Source: Gimesia fumaroli
GTDB lineage: Bacteria > Planctomycetota > Planctomycetia > Planctomycetales > Planctomycetaceae
Length of the DNA stretch: 64,000 nucleotides
Direction: 5' to 3'
NCBI RefSeq assembly: GCF_007754425.1
Contig: NZ_CP037452.1
Location: 4,501,164-4,565,163 of the forward strand
In this document: positions 17,987-27,662 of the stretch, piece after piece
How the letters are laid out: each line of letters opens with the position of its first letter
Numbering within the stretch: position 1 is the stretch's first letter
Made by a program: the position numbers and the translations under genes
Notes under the pieces: generated by a model
What the model saw: the letters and a program-made list of their open reading frames with translations, nothing else
Told to the model about the DNA's origin: nothing
The model's database searches: none

Positions 17987-19306
17987 ATGACAGAGTTACC
18001 GCTAGTTCCCCTGCCTCCGAAACCACCGCGACCAGCAAGCCTTCTGAGATCAGTCTTGTTAAAATTTTATCGCATCGCGGTTCTGGTCCTGATTGTCTTT
18101 CTGATCCGAGATTATTACGTCCGCAAACGCGTACAAGGTGACGCGCCGATTCTGTTACACGAAGTCCAGGCCATTCTTCCTGCTGCAGACGCACTGAGTG
18201 TCGATCATTCAGAACGGCGAGGACTGTTTATCCTCGATCAGGGTCAGCAGGTCATCGGCTACGCCGTCCGCACCGCGCCGATCTCTGACGACATCATCGG
18301 CTACTGTGGCCCGTCAGATACACTGATTGTATTTGATCAAGCTACGGGAAAAATCTCCGGTCTCTCCATCCGTAGTAGCGGCGATACCACGTCTCATGTC
18401 AATGATGTCCGCAATGATCGTTACTATATGAATTTGTGGACGCAGTATTCATGGGATGATCTGTCAAAGCTGGATCTCCAGCAGGGTGAAATTGAAGGCG
18501 TCTCCGGCGCCACCATGACGAGCATGGGAATTGCCCATGCGATTGCGCATCGAATCCGGTACTCTCAACAACAGGTCCAAACGGCTCCCCCCTTTCAGTT
18601 CCGTACCAGCGATGCCGTTCTGCTTCTGTTCGGCCTGGGAGCCGCGTTGATTACATTCACCCGTCTGAAACGCGTTCACCGACTGAGAACGCTGTTTAAA
18701 GTCAGTGCCTTGATCTATCTGGGGTTTGTAAGTGGCGATCTATTGGCAGAGTCTTTGTTTGCAGGTTGGGCCAGGTATGCGGTCCCCTGGAGACAGTTAC
18801 CAGGGCTGGTCGCATTGGCAGCACTGGCCGTTCTCGTTCCCTGGACGACTCGTAGAAATCTGTACTGTCAAAGCATCTGCCCGCATGGCACAGCCCAGGA
18901 GTTTCTGGGAAAACTCATTCCCACGAAACGCAAATGGAAAATCAGGCCAGATATCAAACGGGCCTTGCGCTGGATCCCCACATTATTATTGACACTGATC
19001 CTCTGCATCATTTTTTTAGACATCCCCATTGATCTGGCGGAACTGGAAGCCTTTGATGCCTTTCTGCTTGCCTCGGCAGGCATCGTCTCGATTTGTATTG
19101 CCGTCACAGGACTACTCGCGTCACTCTTCATCCCACAGGCATACTGTCACTATGGTTGCCCGACCGGTGCCATCTTTGAATTTGTCCGCTCGCATGGCAG
19201 AGCCGATCACTTTGGGAAGGGCGATTTTGTGGCAGGGTTTCTGCTGTTACTGGCAATAACGTTGAATCAGTATGCCGAGATTTTCAAGCAGTATCTGTTT
19301 CAATAA
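17987..19306 (+). CDS. NosR/NapH-like membrane protein: FMN-binding domain plus CX3CP motifs
   Basis: 439 residues. A membrane anchor (about 22-42) leads into an extracytoplasmic FMN-binding domain (about 60-190) whose GVSGATMTSMG motif holds Thr176, the position that carries covalent FMN in NosR/RnfG-type domains. Several membrane helices follow (about 208-224, 237-255, 272-287, 328-346, 358-382, 415-430). Two cysteine pairs, CQSICPHG (294/298) and CHYGCPTG (387/391), match the cytoplasmic motifs of NosR and NapH. No added ferredoxin domain and no denitrification genes are present, so the protein probably moves electrons across the membrane to another acceptor. AGAAGG abuts the ATG, unusually close. 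Confidence 0.82.
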   Translation: MTELPLVPLPPKPPRPASLLRSVLLKFYRIAVLVLIVFLIRDYYVRKRVQGDAPILLHEVQAILPAADALSVDHSERRGLFILDQGQQVIGYAVRTAPISDDIIGYCGPSDTLIVFDQATGKISGLSIRSSGDTTSHVNDVRNDRYYMNLWTQYSWDDLSKLDLQQGEIEGVSGATMTSMGIAHAIAHRIRYSQQQVQTAPPFQFRTSDAVLLLFGLGAALITFTRLKRVHRLRTLFKVSALIYLGFVSGDLLAESLFAGWARYAVPWRQLPGLVALAALAVLVPWTTRRNLYCQSICPHGTAQEFLGKLIPTKRKWKIRPDIKRALRWIPTLLLTLILCIIFLDIPIDLAELEAFDAFLLASAGIVSICIAVTGLLASLFIPQAYCHYGCPTGAIFEFVRSHGRADHFGKGDFVAGFLLLLAITLNQYAEIFKQYLFQ

Positions 19307-19318
19307 GCATATGAGGCA

Positions 19319-22300
19319 TTATTTAAAATGGATCGTTGAATCATCGTGAATTTGGTGCCGCAATAAGGCCTTGCTTACCATGTTCACAAGTTTCTGAGGC
19401 TTATACGGCTTTTTCAGGAAGTGCAGAAACTCAGAGCCTTCCATTTGATCAGAAATATCCGTTTCACTCAATCCACTCGTCAGGACCACGGGGATATCGA
19501 TCCCCTTTTCTTTCAGTAGATGATACGTCTCCACACCACTCAACCCGGGCATGGTCATATCCAGTAGAATCACACTGATTCCGTCGCGATTCTTCTCATA
19601 AACGTCAATTCCCTCGTTGCCGGAATGGGCCACCATGACCGAAAATCCGAAGCGGTTTAAGACGTGATTCACTACATTGCAGACGGCTTTGTCATCGTCG
19701 ATCACCAGCACATACCCTGCATCCGCAGGCACAACCGTATCGACGCTACTGTCACTCTCAATCTTCTCTTCCGCTTCCGTTGCCACAGGCAAGATCACAC
19801 GAAAACAGGATCCATGTTCCACCGTCGATTCAACATAGAGCCCCCCGTTGTGGCCTCGAATGATTCCGGAAACCCCTGCCAGACCAAGCCCGCGACCTGT
19901 AAATTTTGTAGTAAAAAACGGATCGAACATTTTGGACTGGCAATCTTCATCCATGCCGCTCCCGGTATCTTCAATCTCGAAATACACAAACTGACCGGGG
20001 CTGATATTCTCACAGAAAAAGTAGTTGGCACTATTTTCCGGAGTCAACGTCATAATTCCCGTACGAACGTGGATCACTCCCGCCTCTTTTTGATTCTGAA
20101 TCGCTTCAGATGCATTCGTCAACAGGTTCAACACGACCTGTTCAATCTGTCCCATATCGCCGTGGATCAGCAATTTGTCATCGGACAATTCCAGTACAAT
20201 ATCTGCATTGGGAGACACGATGGATTTTAAGATCTCAACCGTTTCCTGAATAATCTGATTCAGATTGAACGTGGTTGTGACAAATGTCCGCCGCCCCGAA
20301 TATGCCAGCAGACGTTCGCAGATTTTGGTCGCATGTCGTGCCGCGATTTCAATATTCTTTACGTTTTCAATGACAGTAGAATTGTCTTTCAATTCCATCA
20401 GCGCCAGATTCGTATTTCCCAGAATCGCCAGCAATAAATTGTTGAAGTCGTGCGCAATGCCGCCAGCAAGAACTCCCAGACTTTCCAGTTTCTGAGCGTG
20501 CAGCATCTGGGCATGCAACTGGTCTTTTTCTTCTTCTATCTGAATTCGATCGGTAATATCACGAATCACCTGAATATAACCGGTGATCTGATTATCAGAA
20601 CGCCGTAACGGAGTCACGATTGTCTCACCTTGAAACTGGGTTCCGTCGGCGCGCAGGTACTCAACAATGAACGGTTTCAAAACCCGGGAATTGGGATAAG
20701 AAACCCGTAAAAACTCATCATCGAACTGGTCCCCCGATGTAATAATTTCCCGAATCGGCCTCCCCAGTAGATCAGCCTCTTTGCACCGGAAATGAATTTG
20801 AATCGATTCATTGCACATCACAATGTTATGACTGCGGTCAGTCACGATCATGGCATCCGTTACGGAATGGAAAATGGTCTGCAACAAAATCCGCTGACGG
20901 TTTAGTTGTTCGATGGTTTTCTTGCGGACGGTTACATCGATCGCCAGTCCAATACAGCCAATGATCACATCATCTGAATTTCGTAACGGTTCGATATGAA
21001 TATCCAGAATCGTATTTTGCAGCTGCTGCTCAAACCGGACCGACTCCCCTTTCAAAGTCCGTTCATGCATGGCCACCATATTCTCGGATACATCGGGCAC
21101 GTCCTGAAAATCAAAAATGGCCTGTCCCACTGGTTCGTTGGGTTGAATCCCTAACTGGTTGAGCCCCGCACCGACAATCGACGTATACTGATTATTACAA
21201 TCAGTCGTCCAGAGAATGGCGGGAATCTGATCCATAATAATTCGTAAACGCGCTTCATTTTCCAGGCGGATTTGTTGCGAACGTTTCAGGTCATCAATAT
21301 CAAGATGCGTACCTGTGACCTGAAGTGGTGTCTGCTGCGGAGTGACGGCGGAAACCTTTCCTCTCGTCAGGATCCATTTCCAGTCACCATTTTTATGTTT
21401 CATCCGAATTTCTGCTTCAAATGAAGATGCATTACCAGCAAGATAATCTTCCAGCAGCTTCATTGCGGACGGCAGATCATCAGAATGAACCAGTTTTTTC
21501 CAGGCATCAAAGGTCGCCAGAAATTCACCCGGTTGATACCCCAGCATCGCATACCAGTGATCATCATAATTGACCTGTCCGGTGACCAGATTGTAGTCCC
21601 ACAACCCGATATCAGAGCCACGCGCCGCGAGTGTCATTCGCAGCTCGCTTTCCTGCAGCTTCTTTTCAGCCTGTTCGCGACTCAACTCTGTTGCAGCACG
21701 GAATGTATAGTTTTTAATGGCAGGAATTTCACACAAATTTTCGTGAATCGGCCGATCACTCAATAAAACCACATGGCCTTGCACCTCACCGCGTCGATTG
21801 ATCATCGGCAGACTGAAATAAGCTTCAACCTGATGATCCACCAGAAATTTGTCATTCGGAAATAATTTTGAGACCCCACTATGAATCACATAGCAGTCAG
21901 GGCCCATCGCATTTTCACAGGGAGACCCGGTGGCATCATATTCAAAATCAGGAATCAATTCTCCGTCTATGAAGGCACCATTGGTCTGACACTTTTTGAT
22001 TTGCTGATAAAAATATCGATGCTGTACCAGCAACACGCCTTTTAACTTGAGCGCGTCTGCCAGTTCCTTGACCAGACGTTTAAAAAACTCTCCGCCGGTC
22101 ACACCGCTGGTCGCATTCGACAGCAAATGCAGCAAACGCTCATTTTGTCTTTGTGCGGTGATATCGTTAATCAGCCAGAGTTCCTGCTCTGTGTTATTCG
22201 GCAGGGTGACTTCACATAAATGTTGTCCCCCGTCACCGCGTTTGAACCAGATCTCTGCAAGCGAAGACCGTTCCTTTGAGTTCAAAGCAGATTGCAGACT

Positions 22301-22570
22301 GGACTTCAATTGAAATAACTGGGATAGATTTTCCTGAAAGACCAGGGAATGCTCTTCTGATCCCCCGAGGAGATCATCGGCACGCTGATTAATAAACAGT
22401 TCTCCCCCCGTGTATAAAATGGCGCCGGAAGGAATGCTTTCGATGATTAATTTAACAGAGGCGGTCGTTGTCTGCTGAGGATCAGATTCTTTGAGCGAAT
22501 CCTTTACATTGAGTGTAGAATCTATACGGAACTGTTTTATTTTCCGTGATGAGCTTAATTTCGATTCCAT
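19319..22570 (-). CDS. Hybrid sensor histidine kinase (PAS-GAF-PAS3-HisKA-HATPase-REC)
   Basis: 1083 residues, no clear membrane helix, so probably cytoplasmic. Order: PAS-like segment (about 40-130), GAF-like segment (about 150-305), three PAS domains (about 310-430, 445-555, 560-690; for example GLWDYNLVTGQVNY and MIVTDRSHNIVMCN), HisKA with phospho-acceptor His in GGIAHDFNNLL, an HATPase (LLTNASEAIQNQ, DTGSGMD, GRGLGLAGVSGI), then a receiver domain with Asp in VILLDMTMPGLSG. This layout suggests integration of several redox or small-molecule signals with an internal phosphorelay. No separate response regulator lies nearby. GGGGAG sits upstream of the ATG. It converges with the NosR-like gene, 12 bases apart; a link is possible but unproven. 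Confidence 0.92.
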   Translation of the reverse strand: MESKLSSSRKIKQFRIDSTLNVKDSLKESDPQQTTTASVKLIIESIPSGAILYTGGELFINQRADDLLGGSEEHSLVFQENLSQLFQLKSSLQSALNSKERSSLAEIWFKRGDGGQHLCEVTLPNNTEQELWLINDITAQRQNERLLHLLSNATSGVTGGEFFKRLVKELADALKLKGVLLVQHRYFYQQIKKCQTNGAFIDGELIPDFEYDATGSPCENAMGPDCYVIHSGVSKLFPNDKFLVDHQVEAYFSLPMINRRGEVQGHVVLLSDRPIHENLCEIPAIKNYTFRAATELSREQAEKKLQESELRMTLAARGSDIGLWDYNLVTGQVNYDDHWYAMLGYQPGEFLATFDAWKKLVHSDDLPSAMKLLEDYLAGNASSFEAEIRMKHKNGDWKWILTRGKVSAVTPQQTPLQVTGTHLDIDDLKRSQQIRLENEARLRIIMDQIPAILWTTDCNNQYTSIVGAGLNQLGIQPNEPVGQAIFDFQDVPDVSENMVAMHERTLKGESVRFEQQLQNTILDIHIEPLRNSDDVIIGCIGLAIDVTVRKKTIEQLNRQRILLQTIFHSVTDAMIVTDRSHNIVMCNESIQIHFRCKEADLLGRPIREIITSGDQFDDEFLRVSYPNSRVLKPFIVEYLRADGTQFQGETIVTPLRRSDNQITGYIQVIRDITDRIQIEEEKDQLHAQMLHAQKLESLGVLAGGIAHDFNNLLLAILGNTNLALMELKDNSTVIENVKNIEIAARHATKICERLLAYSGRRTFVTTTFNLNQIIQETVEILKSIVSPNADIVLELSDDKLLIHGDMGQIEQVVLNLLTNASEAIQNQKEAGVIHVRTGIMTLTPENSANYFFCENISPGQFVYFEIEDTGSGMDEDCQSKMFDPFFTTKFTGRGLGLAGVSGIIRGHNGGLYVESTVEHGSCFRVILPVATEAEEKIESDSSVDTVVPADAGYVLVIDDDKAVCNVVNHVLNRFGFSVMVAHSGNEGIDVYEKNRDGISVILLDMTMPGLSGVETYHLLKEKGIDIPVVLTSGLSETDISDQMEGSEFLHFLKKPYKPQKLVNMVSKALLRHQIHDDSTIHFK

Positions 22571-22714
22571 TCAAACTGACTCCCCAGTGGACTACGGATG
22601 GGCAAACAACAAGACCCTGCCGTCACATCAAGAGTTTGATTTGACACAGGTAGTTATATGCTACAAAACCAGAGACCGAATCGGTATACCAATTATCGAA
22701 TCCTGATGATTTGA

Positions 22715-22957
22715 CTCACAAATATCCCCTCAGGATTTCTGTATTCGGCAGGACACAACGATAAAGCGTTAAGCGATGGCTGCAGCAAAGCCGCCAGATT
22801 TTTGGGCGAAGAAAAGAAACTCACCAAAGCCGAGTTCAAACAGTTCGTGGCAGACGTCAACGCCAATGACAACGCTGAGGACGGCGATCAGGTCTTCCGC
22901 CGTTCTGATCTCAGCTGTTTAAAAGGTCATTTCGTAAGCAAAGTCGGCGGGAAATAG
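22715..22957 (+). pseudogene. Gene remnant, 3' part of an EF-hand-like small protein
   Basis: My own reading finds 80 open codons ending in TAG with no ATG, GTG or TTG where a start is needed; the frame is bounded upstream by TGA at 22712. The peptide has coding-like composition and two recognisable parts: KKLTKAEFKQFVAD then DVNANDNAEDGDQVF, which resemble an EF-hand helix and acidic loop. An ancestral signal peptide and 5' end seem to have been lost. It is also possible that translation starts at a rare codon such as CTG at 22739. Confidence 0.5.
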
Positions 22958-22982
22958 ACGTTCGTATCCCGAATATATGCCC

Positions 22983-24254
22983 CTACAGCGTTGGCTTAGG
23001 AGCTTCGATCGCGTCGTTGTCTGCCTTGGCTTCGGGAACATAGGGATGCGTTTCCTGCCACTCATCCCAGAATTTGGCTGCATGTGTATGACGCCAGAGC
23101 GCCAATGCATTTCCGACGTGGCTGTAAAACGTATACTTTTGCAGAATCTCATCTTCCGTGTGACTGGTGGTATTGTTGATGATCCATTTCGCCGCTTTCA
23201 CAATCTGCTCGTGGGGCGGATGGAGTTCCTTCGGCGCAATCGCCAGCCATTCCAGATGATGCCCGGTCGCGATCACATTTTTATACTCGGGAATCTCTTC
23301 GGGATTCGTCAATGCCGTCTTCCCATCCATCCAGTTCGCTGGCCAGTGACCATCCTCAAACTGGCAAACGCTAATCAGGTCTCGCACACGTTCCAGGTAG
23401 CCATACGCATTGGCCCGCGCCCGATCTGATAAAATATCATATTCGTCATCCAGACGAATCAGTAACATCAGTGAATACACGCGATGTGTTCCCACACAGA
23501 CTCCAAATTTCTTATGACCCCGAATCAGACGTTGCACAATCTGGTCGAACGAAACAGAACGCCCGTCGGTCGTCTTCCACTGTTTGACGGGAGGAATCCA
23601 CAAACCGAAGGCCATCGCCGACCATTCCACTTCTCGTTCATCCAATCGGAAATCACGCAATGACTGCTGAATCACATCGTTAATATCCATGTCGCGTCTC
23701 GCCGGAGCAAAGACGGGTTCATCAAGATGTATGCCTGCCTCGGTCAGCGAAGCCAGCCAGTGATCATGGTGCACCGAGCCTCCCACCTGACTGCCCCAGC
23801 GAATCGAAATCCCTTTGGGCTCATCAACCAACAGCGGCGAAGCGTCATCGCCCCAGGAAGCCAGAAAGCGGGCATGGTCGATCAAAAAATCACGCATTTC
23901 AATTCCCGAAACAATACTCGGATCCTGAAAAGTAGATCGAATACTCCAGGTCCGCAGTGCATGTTCTACATGATTCGGCTTCATATGCTTCCGGGGAAAC
24001 TTGGGCCGCACCTGCTTGAGCACCGCCGCCAGTTCTTCGTCAGTCACGACGGAAGGATCGTCGTACAACGGTTCCACCTGCAGCGGTACCTTGCGATCAA
24101 TTTTTACTTCCGGATACGTGGCCTGATTGAGAAACACGCTATTGAACACCTGGCGTGAATCGCGAGAGCCCATGGTATAGGCGCCACAAAATGCGACCAC
24201 CACCAGAACCTGTACCGCAATCAAAGTTTTCGATGACAATTTGCGTGACTTCAT
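22983..24254 (-). CDS. Membrane-anchored protein of unknown function
   Basis: 423 residues. One N-terminal membrane helix (IAVQVLVVVAFCGAYTMG, about 11-28) with the rest predicted outside. The body is alpha-helical, with repeats of helices and motifs such as WSAMAFGLWIPP, ICQFEDGHWPANW-like (CQFEDGHWPANW) and TGHHLEWLAIAP, reminiscent of alpha/alpha-toroid proteins such as terpene cyclase-like or prenyltransferase folds. No catalytic signature is certain. AGAGAAGAG precedes the ATG. It begins 60 bases after the multi-pass membrane protein gene and is probably in the same transcript. Confidence 0.7.
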   Translation of the reverse strand: MKSRKLSSKTLIAVQVLVVVAFCGAYTMGSRDSRQVFNSVFLNQATYPEVKIDRKVPLQVEPLYDDPSVVTDEELAAVLKQVRPKFPRKHMKPNHVEHALRTWSIRSTFQDPSIVSGIEMRDFLIDHARFLASWGDDASPLLVDEPKGISIRWGSQVGGSVHHDHWLASLTEAGIHLDEPVFAPARRDMDINDVIQQSLRDFRLDEREVEWSAMAFGLWIPPVKQWKTTDGRSVSFDQIVQRLIRGHKKFGVCVGTHRVYSLMLLIRLDDEYDILSDRARANAYGYLERVRDLISVCQFEDGHWPANWMDGKTALTNPEEIPEYKNVIATGHHLEWLAIAPKELHPPHEQIVKAAKWIINNTTSHTEDEILQKYTFYSHVGNALALWRHTHAAKFWDEWQETHPYVPEAKADNDAIEAPKPTL

Positions 24255-24314
24255 AACTCTTCTCTTACATTAAATTAGAATTGTTCCCACAACCAGCTTA
24301 ATTTCAGGCAACAA

Positions 24315-25910
24315 TTATTGAATTGGTTTGTTTCTTAGCAGCACCACCGAACGGCCATCTTTATATCCCACACGCCATTCACCATCGCGTTCTAATCGAC
24401 GCATCAGATTATTTCGACGCGGCAAATCCAACACCACCGTATTCACTCCATAACGCTGCAGTAGTTCTTCCGCATCACTACTGAGATTGATCACCCGCAG
24501 ATAATGATCCCAGACTTCGTGCGGCAGTAAATGCACGTGCGAATTCGCAAACACGGAGAGATCCTGCGGACCATCCCACAACAGGTAATCGCCGAGTTCC
24601 ATGGAATTGAAGACCTGACCATTAATCTTCTTCTCATTCAGATAAGCCACGGCTCCAATCGGCGTCGCGTTGGAAACACTCTTCGCAAAATCAACCTGTT
24701 TACCGTGTAATATTTGAGAGCCAATTGGCGTAATCGCAAAACAAATCCAGATCATACCGACGGTAACGATGGTCCATTTCCCGGCATAATGAATTTCATG
24801 TTCTTCATCTTGATCTGTCATGCGCTTCCGTTTCTGTCCCCAGATCGCGGCACCATGTAATGCCAGATAATAGGCGGCAACCGGTGCCCACCAGATAATC
24901 ATGCGAGAACTCCATAGAGCCGCTGTTCCCAGTCCGACCAGGAGCAGCACTTCCGTTGTTGCAATCCGCCGCGGCGTGAACCGGCAGGCAATTACCAGAA
25001 ACAGTGCCAATACAGCGGCAGCTTTCCCTTGATACATGCGTAAGGTTAACGGATTCCACTCGATCAGGTCCGCCAGATTGGGGTTCGAAGAGAAGGAAAA
25101 GACTTCTGTATATAATTGCAAACCATATGGGTTAACCAGCACAGCAACCGCTGCGAGTTCCAGTAAAATAAAAAGCCGGCGTGTCACACTGTCCTGAAAC
25201 ATGGCTTTCCATACGCCCGATTTTCGGCCGACATCAAAGGCCCGTCCTGCCAGGAAACAGCCGATCAAACCCAGTCCCACTGGAAACGAACCATGCAGAT
25301 TCGCCCAGACCACAAACAGGCCCGGAATCAGATACCAATACGATTTCCGCCATTGGCGCGCATTCAGCAGGGTAAACAGCATTACAAAACAGAGTAAGCC
25401 TGCCAACTGAGGCCGCACGATTCCAAGTTGCTTCCAGTCACACAACAGAAAACCGGCAATACAAATCAGGCTCCAGATAAAACTGTCCGTCCGTTTTTGC
25501 ACACGATACAGCAACAGCCCCAGACAAGCAGTGATCGCAGCCGCATACAGGAATTTAATTCCCGCCACGCCAAACTGTTGAAACGTCTGAAATCCAAGCA
25601 ACTGGCTCAACCAGGCTGTGTCAATAAAGGGAACCCCCGATGCCAGCGGCACGAGTGGCTCGAACGACGGAATACTTCCCGTCTCCCAGATCAATTTCCC
25701 ATACGCCAGATGCCCCCAGATATCGGTGTGCCACAAGGGGAGTGAGCTGAATAATAAAAACGCAAGCGAAAGGATACAAACGGAGAAAAAGGTAAACCGC
25801 GAAAGACGAAGCGCTTCCGGAAAGCGATCGACGAGCACCGCATCCTCAGAGGTCTCTTCATCAGGGTTCTCATTGGTAGATTCGTTTTGGTTTTCCAAAG
25901 CTGTAGCCAT
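24315..25910 (-). CDS. Multi-pass membrane protein, glycosyltransferase-like (GT-C type)
   Basis: 531 residues with roughly ten or eleven hydrophobic helices from residue 38 to 405 and a soluble C-terminal part. The first loop has WHTDIWGHLAYGKLIWE, an acidic-residue loop after helix 1 as seen in GT-C and Pmt/ArnT-like enzymes, and the C-terminal part (GDYLLWDGPQDLSVFANSH) fits that layout. The donor and acceptor are unknown. The N-terminal 30 residues are Glu/Asn rich and cytoplasmic. It is followed after 60 bases by the 22983 gene on the same strand. Confidence 0.65.
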   Translation of the reverse strand: MATALENQNESTNENPDEETSEDAVLVDRFPEALRLSRFTFFSVCILSLAFLLFSSLPLWHTDIWGHLAYGKLIWETGSIPSFEPLVPLASGVPFIDTAWLSQLLGFQTFQQFGVAGIKFLYAAAITACLGLLLYRVQKRTDSFIWSLICIAGFLLCDWKQLGIVRPQLAGLLCFVMLFTLLNARQWRKSYWYLIPGLFVVWANLHGSFPVGLGLIGCFLAGRAFDVGRKSGVWKAMFQDSVTRRLFILLELAAVAVLVNPYGLQLYTEVFSFSSNPNLADLIEWNPLTLRMYQGKAAAVLALFLVIACRFTPRRIATTEVLLLVGLGTAALWSSRMIIWWAPVAAYYLALHGAAIWGQKRKRMTDQDEEHEIHYAGKWTIVTVGMIWICFAITPIGSQILHGKQVDFAKSVSNATPIGAVAYLNEKKINGQVFNSMELGDYLLWDGPQDLSVFANSHVHLLPHEVWDHYLRVINLSSDAEELLQRYGVNTVVLDLPRRNNLMRRLERDGEWRVGYKDGRSVVLLRNKPIQ

Positions 25911-26207
25911 AATAAACAGATCGAGATGAGAGGTTAGTCGAAAATATCATATGCTGTTTCGCGACGCCAAACGAGTGGAATCAAACAATTGTCCCCTGTT
26001 TCAGCTTGAATCAGAGCTAATCTCAGATTCCAAACCATTGACCGCGCAGCATCACGACAAGTTTGTTTACCTACAGCCTAGTTCAAGCTCTGTCGCGGCG
26101 TAAAATTCACTTTCCGGATTCCCGTCTGTTGCGAAAAAACAACAATCGTACGTGCCGCATGAAACAGACGTGACAGCTTTACCGATTCTACCGGTTCTGC
26201 CAGACAG
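25911..26207. other. Intergenic, no gene seen
   Basis: About 300 bases between two minus-strand membrane-protein genes. I see no ORF, repeat or clear terminator; it should contain the promoter for the 25910 gene. Confidence 0.4.
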
Positions 26208-27470
26208 TCAGAGAGAAACGCCTTCGGCTGCACTCTGAGGCGAACGGGGATCAACGGGCGGCGCAGTCAAATCGCGAGGTCTGATCGTCTGCGGCTCGGT
26301 CTGTTTCCGGAACAATAAATCGCTTCCCGGCGCATCAACCACTTCCGGCAAAGGCACCTCTGCCTGGGCGATCGTTGCCTGGTCCAACTGCAAACGTTCA
26401 AACCAGGCATCCGACTCGTCGCCGAAGACATCTGCAACAACCTCTAACGCTTTCGTTTTTTGCTGTTCCGAACCAAATTGCTTCCAGATCAACCGCGCAA
26501 TTTCCACGCCCTTATCATAAGACCGGTTCTGTTTTAATAACTGCAGAATGATTTCCCAGGAACGGAACGGCTCTCCTTCGGTACGATACAGGCTCAACGC
26601 CAACTCGGCACCAATTTTCGGTTCGCCAGGAGCCAGCTCCATCCCCTTCCGCAAATATTCGATGCGTTGCGTCAAGTCATCCTCGTGCCGGGCCAGGTAC
26701 CAGTAATACTTTCCATTCCAGACCGGATGGCAAATCAGATACGTACAGGGAATCAAAAGTAACTGTGCAAACACAAATGAAACGCGCAACAGCCCGGCAT
26801 AGCGGGACCGATTGATCAAAACCGCGCCCGCTAATAACCCATAGAGAAACCCTGACACATGTGCGGCATTCGCGATGTGTAGAATCCCCAGGTAAGTAAA
26901 GACAAAACACAAGATCAGCCACCCCAGCCCCCAGGTGATTTCACGCTCGGTAAATTCTTCGGCCAGATCAGGATCTATCTTCCTGAACATCATCAACAAC
27001 CCGAACATCGCAAACGCGCCACCCGACAGGCCTACGGGATAATGATCGAAATAGTATTCCGGCAGCAGCGAAATAAACGTCGCCAAAATCAGAAAGGCAG
27101 CATACAGCCAGGAACGCATCCGAGGTTCGATCAGTCGACCCAGATATCCGATGGCAATACAATTCATCAGCAGATGCAATAAATCGCCATGATGAAAACC
27201 GCTGACCAGAATCCGCCACCATTCCCCCGCCCACAAATCAAACGGGCCCCCGGTGGGAAAATCGTCTTCTTTGATCAAGGGATGGTCATACACAAACACC
27301 AGCGGCTGCACGGCCCCTAATTTCCATAATGCGGTATCAAAGACGCTATCCGCGGGAGTCCCCTGCTTGATCCGATACACCTGAACTGCCAGGAACAAGC
27401 CGACAGCCACCGCAATATAAGAGGCGGTGATCGGATATTTCGAACAGATTTTTCTCAAATTCTGAAACAT
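26208..27470 (-). CDS. Rhomboid family intramembrane serine protease
   Basis: 420 residues. Membrane core about residues 15-240 with the rhomboid nucleophile motif GLSGGAFAMFG and the catalytic His in NAAHVSGFLYGLL; LMNCIAIGYLG fits the HxxxN/oxyanion helix region (HLLMNC). An extra C-terminal soluble region (about 250-420) looks alpha-helical, possibly TPR-like (YLRKGMELAPGEPKIG), which is not part of minimal rhomboids. It cleaves single-pass membrane proteins within the bilayer; the substrate is unknown. It is transcribed alone. Confidence 0.9.
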   Translation of the reverse strand: MFQNLRKICSKYPITASYIAVAVGLFLAVQVYRIKQGTPADSVFDTALWKLGAVQPLVFVYDHPLIKEDDFPTGGPFDLWAGEWWRILVSGFHHGDLLHLLMNCIAIGYLGRLIEPRMRSWLYAAFLILATFISLLPEYYFDHYPVGLSGGAFAMFGLLMMFRKIDPDLAEEFTEREITWGLGWLILCFVFTYLGILHIANAAHVSGFLYGLLAGAVLINRSRYAGLLRVSFVFAQLLLIPCTYLICHPVWNGKYYWYLARHEDDLTQRIEYLRKGMELAPGEPKIGAELALSLYRTEGEPFRSWEIILQLLKQNRSYDKGVEIARLIWKQFGSEQQKTKALEVVADVFGDESDAWFERLQLDQATIAQAEVPLPEVVDAPGSDLLFRKQTEPQTIRPRDLTAPPVDPRSPQSAAEGVSL

Positions 27471-27662
27471 AAACAGGAATTCAAATGACGTTCATAAAAA
27501 GGGGACTGCCATCAAAGAATAGCTGATTTGCACGCGTTTGACACTATTAAAGGAAAACAAGACACGGGAACTTCATGAAAAAAGATCGCTCTTTCCCAAT
27601 CTGTCATTTTTCGTTACAAAACGCATCTAATTTTCTTCATAAACTATTTTGTAGACACCGGT

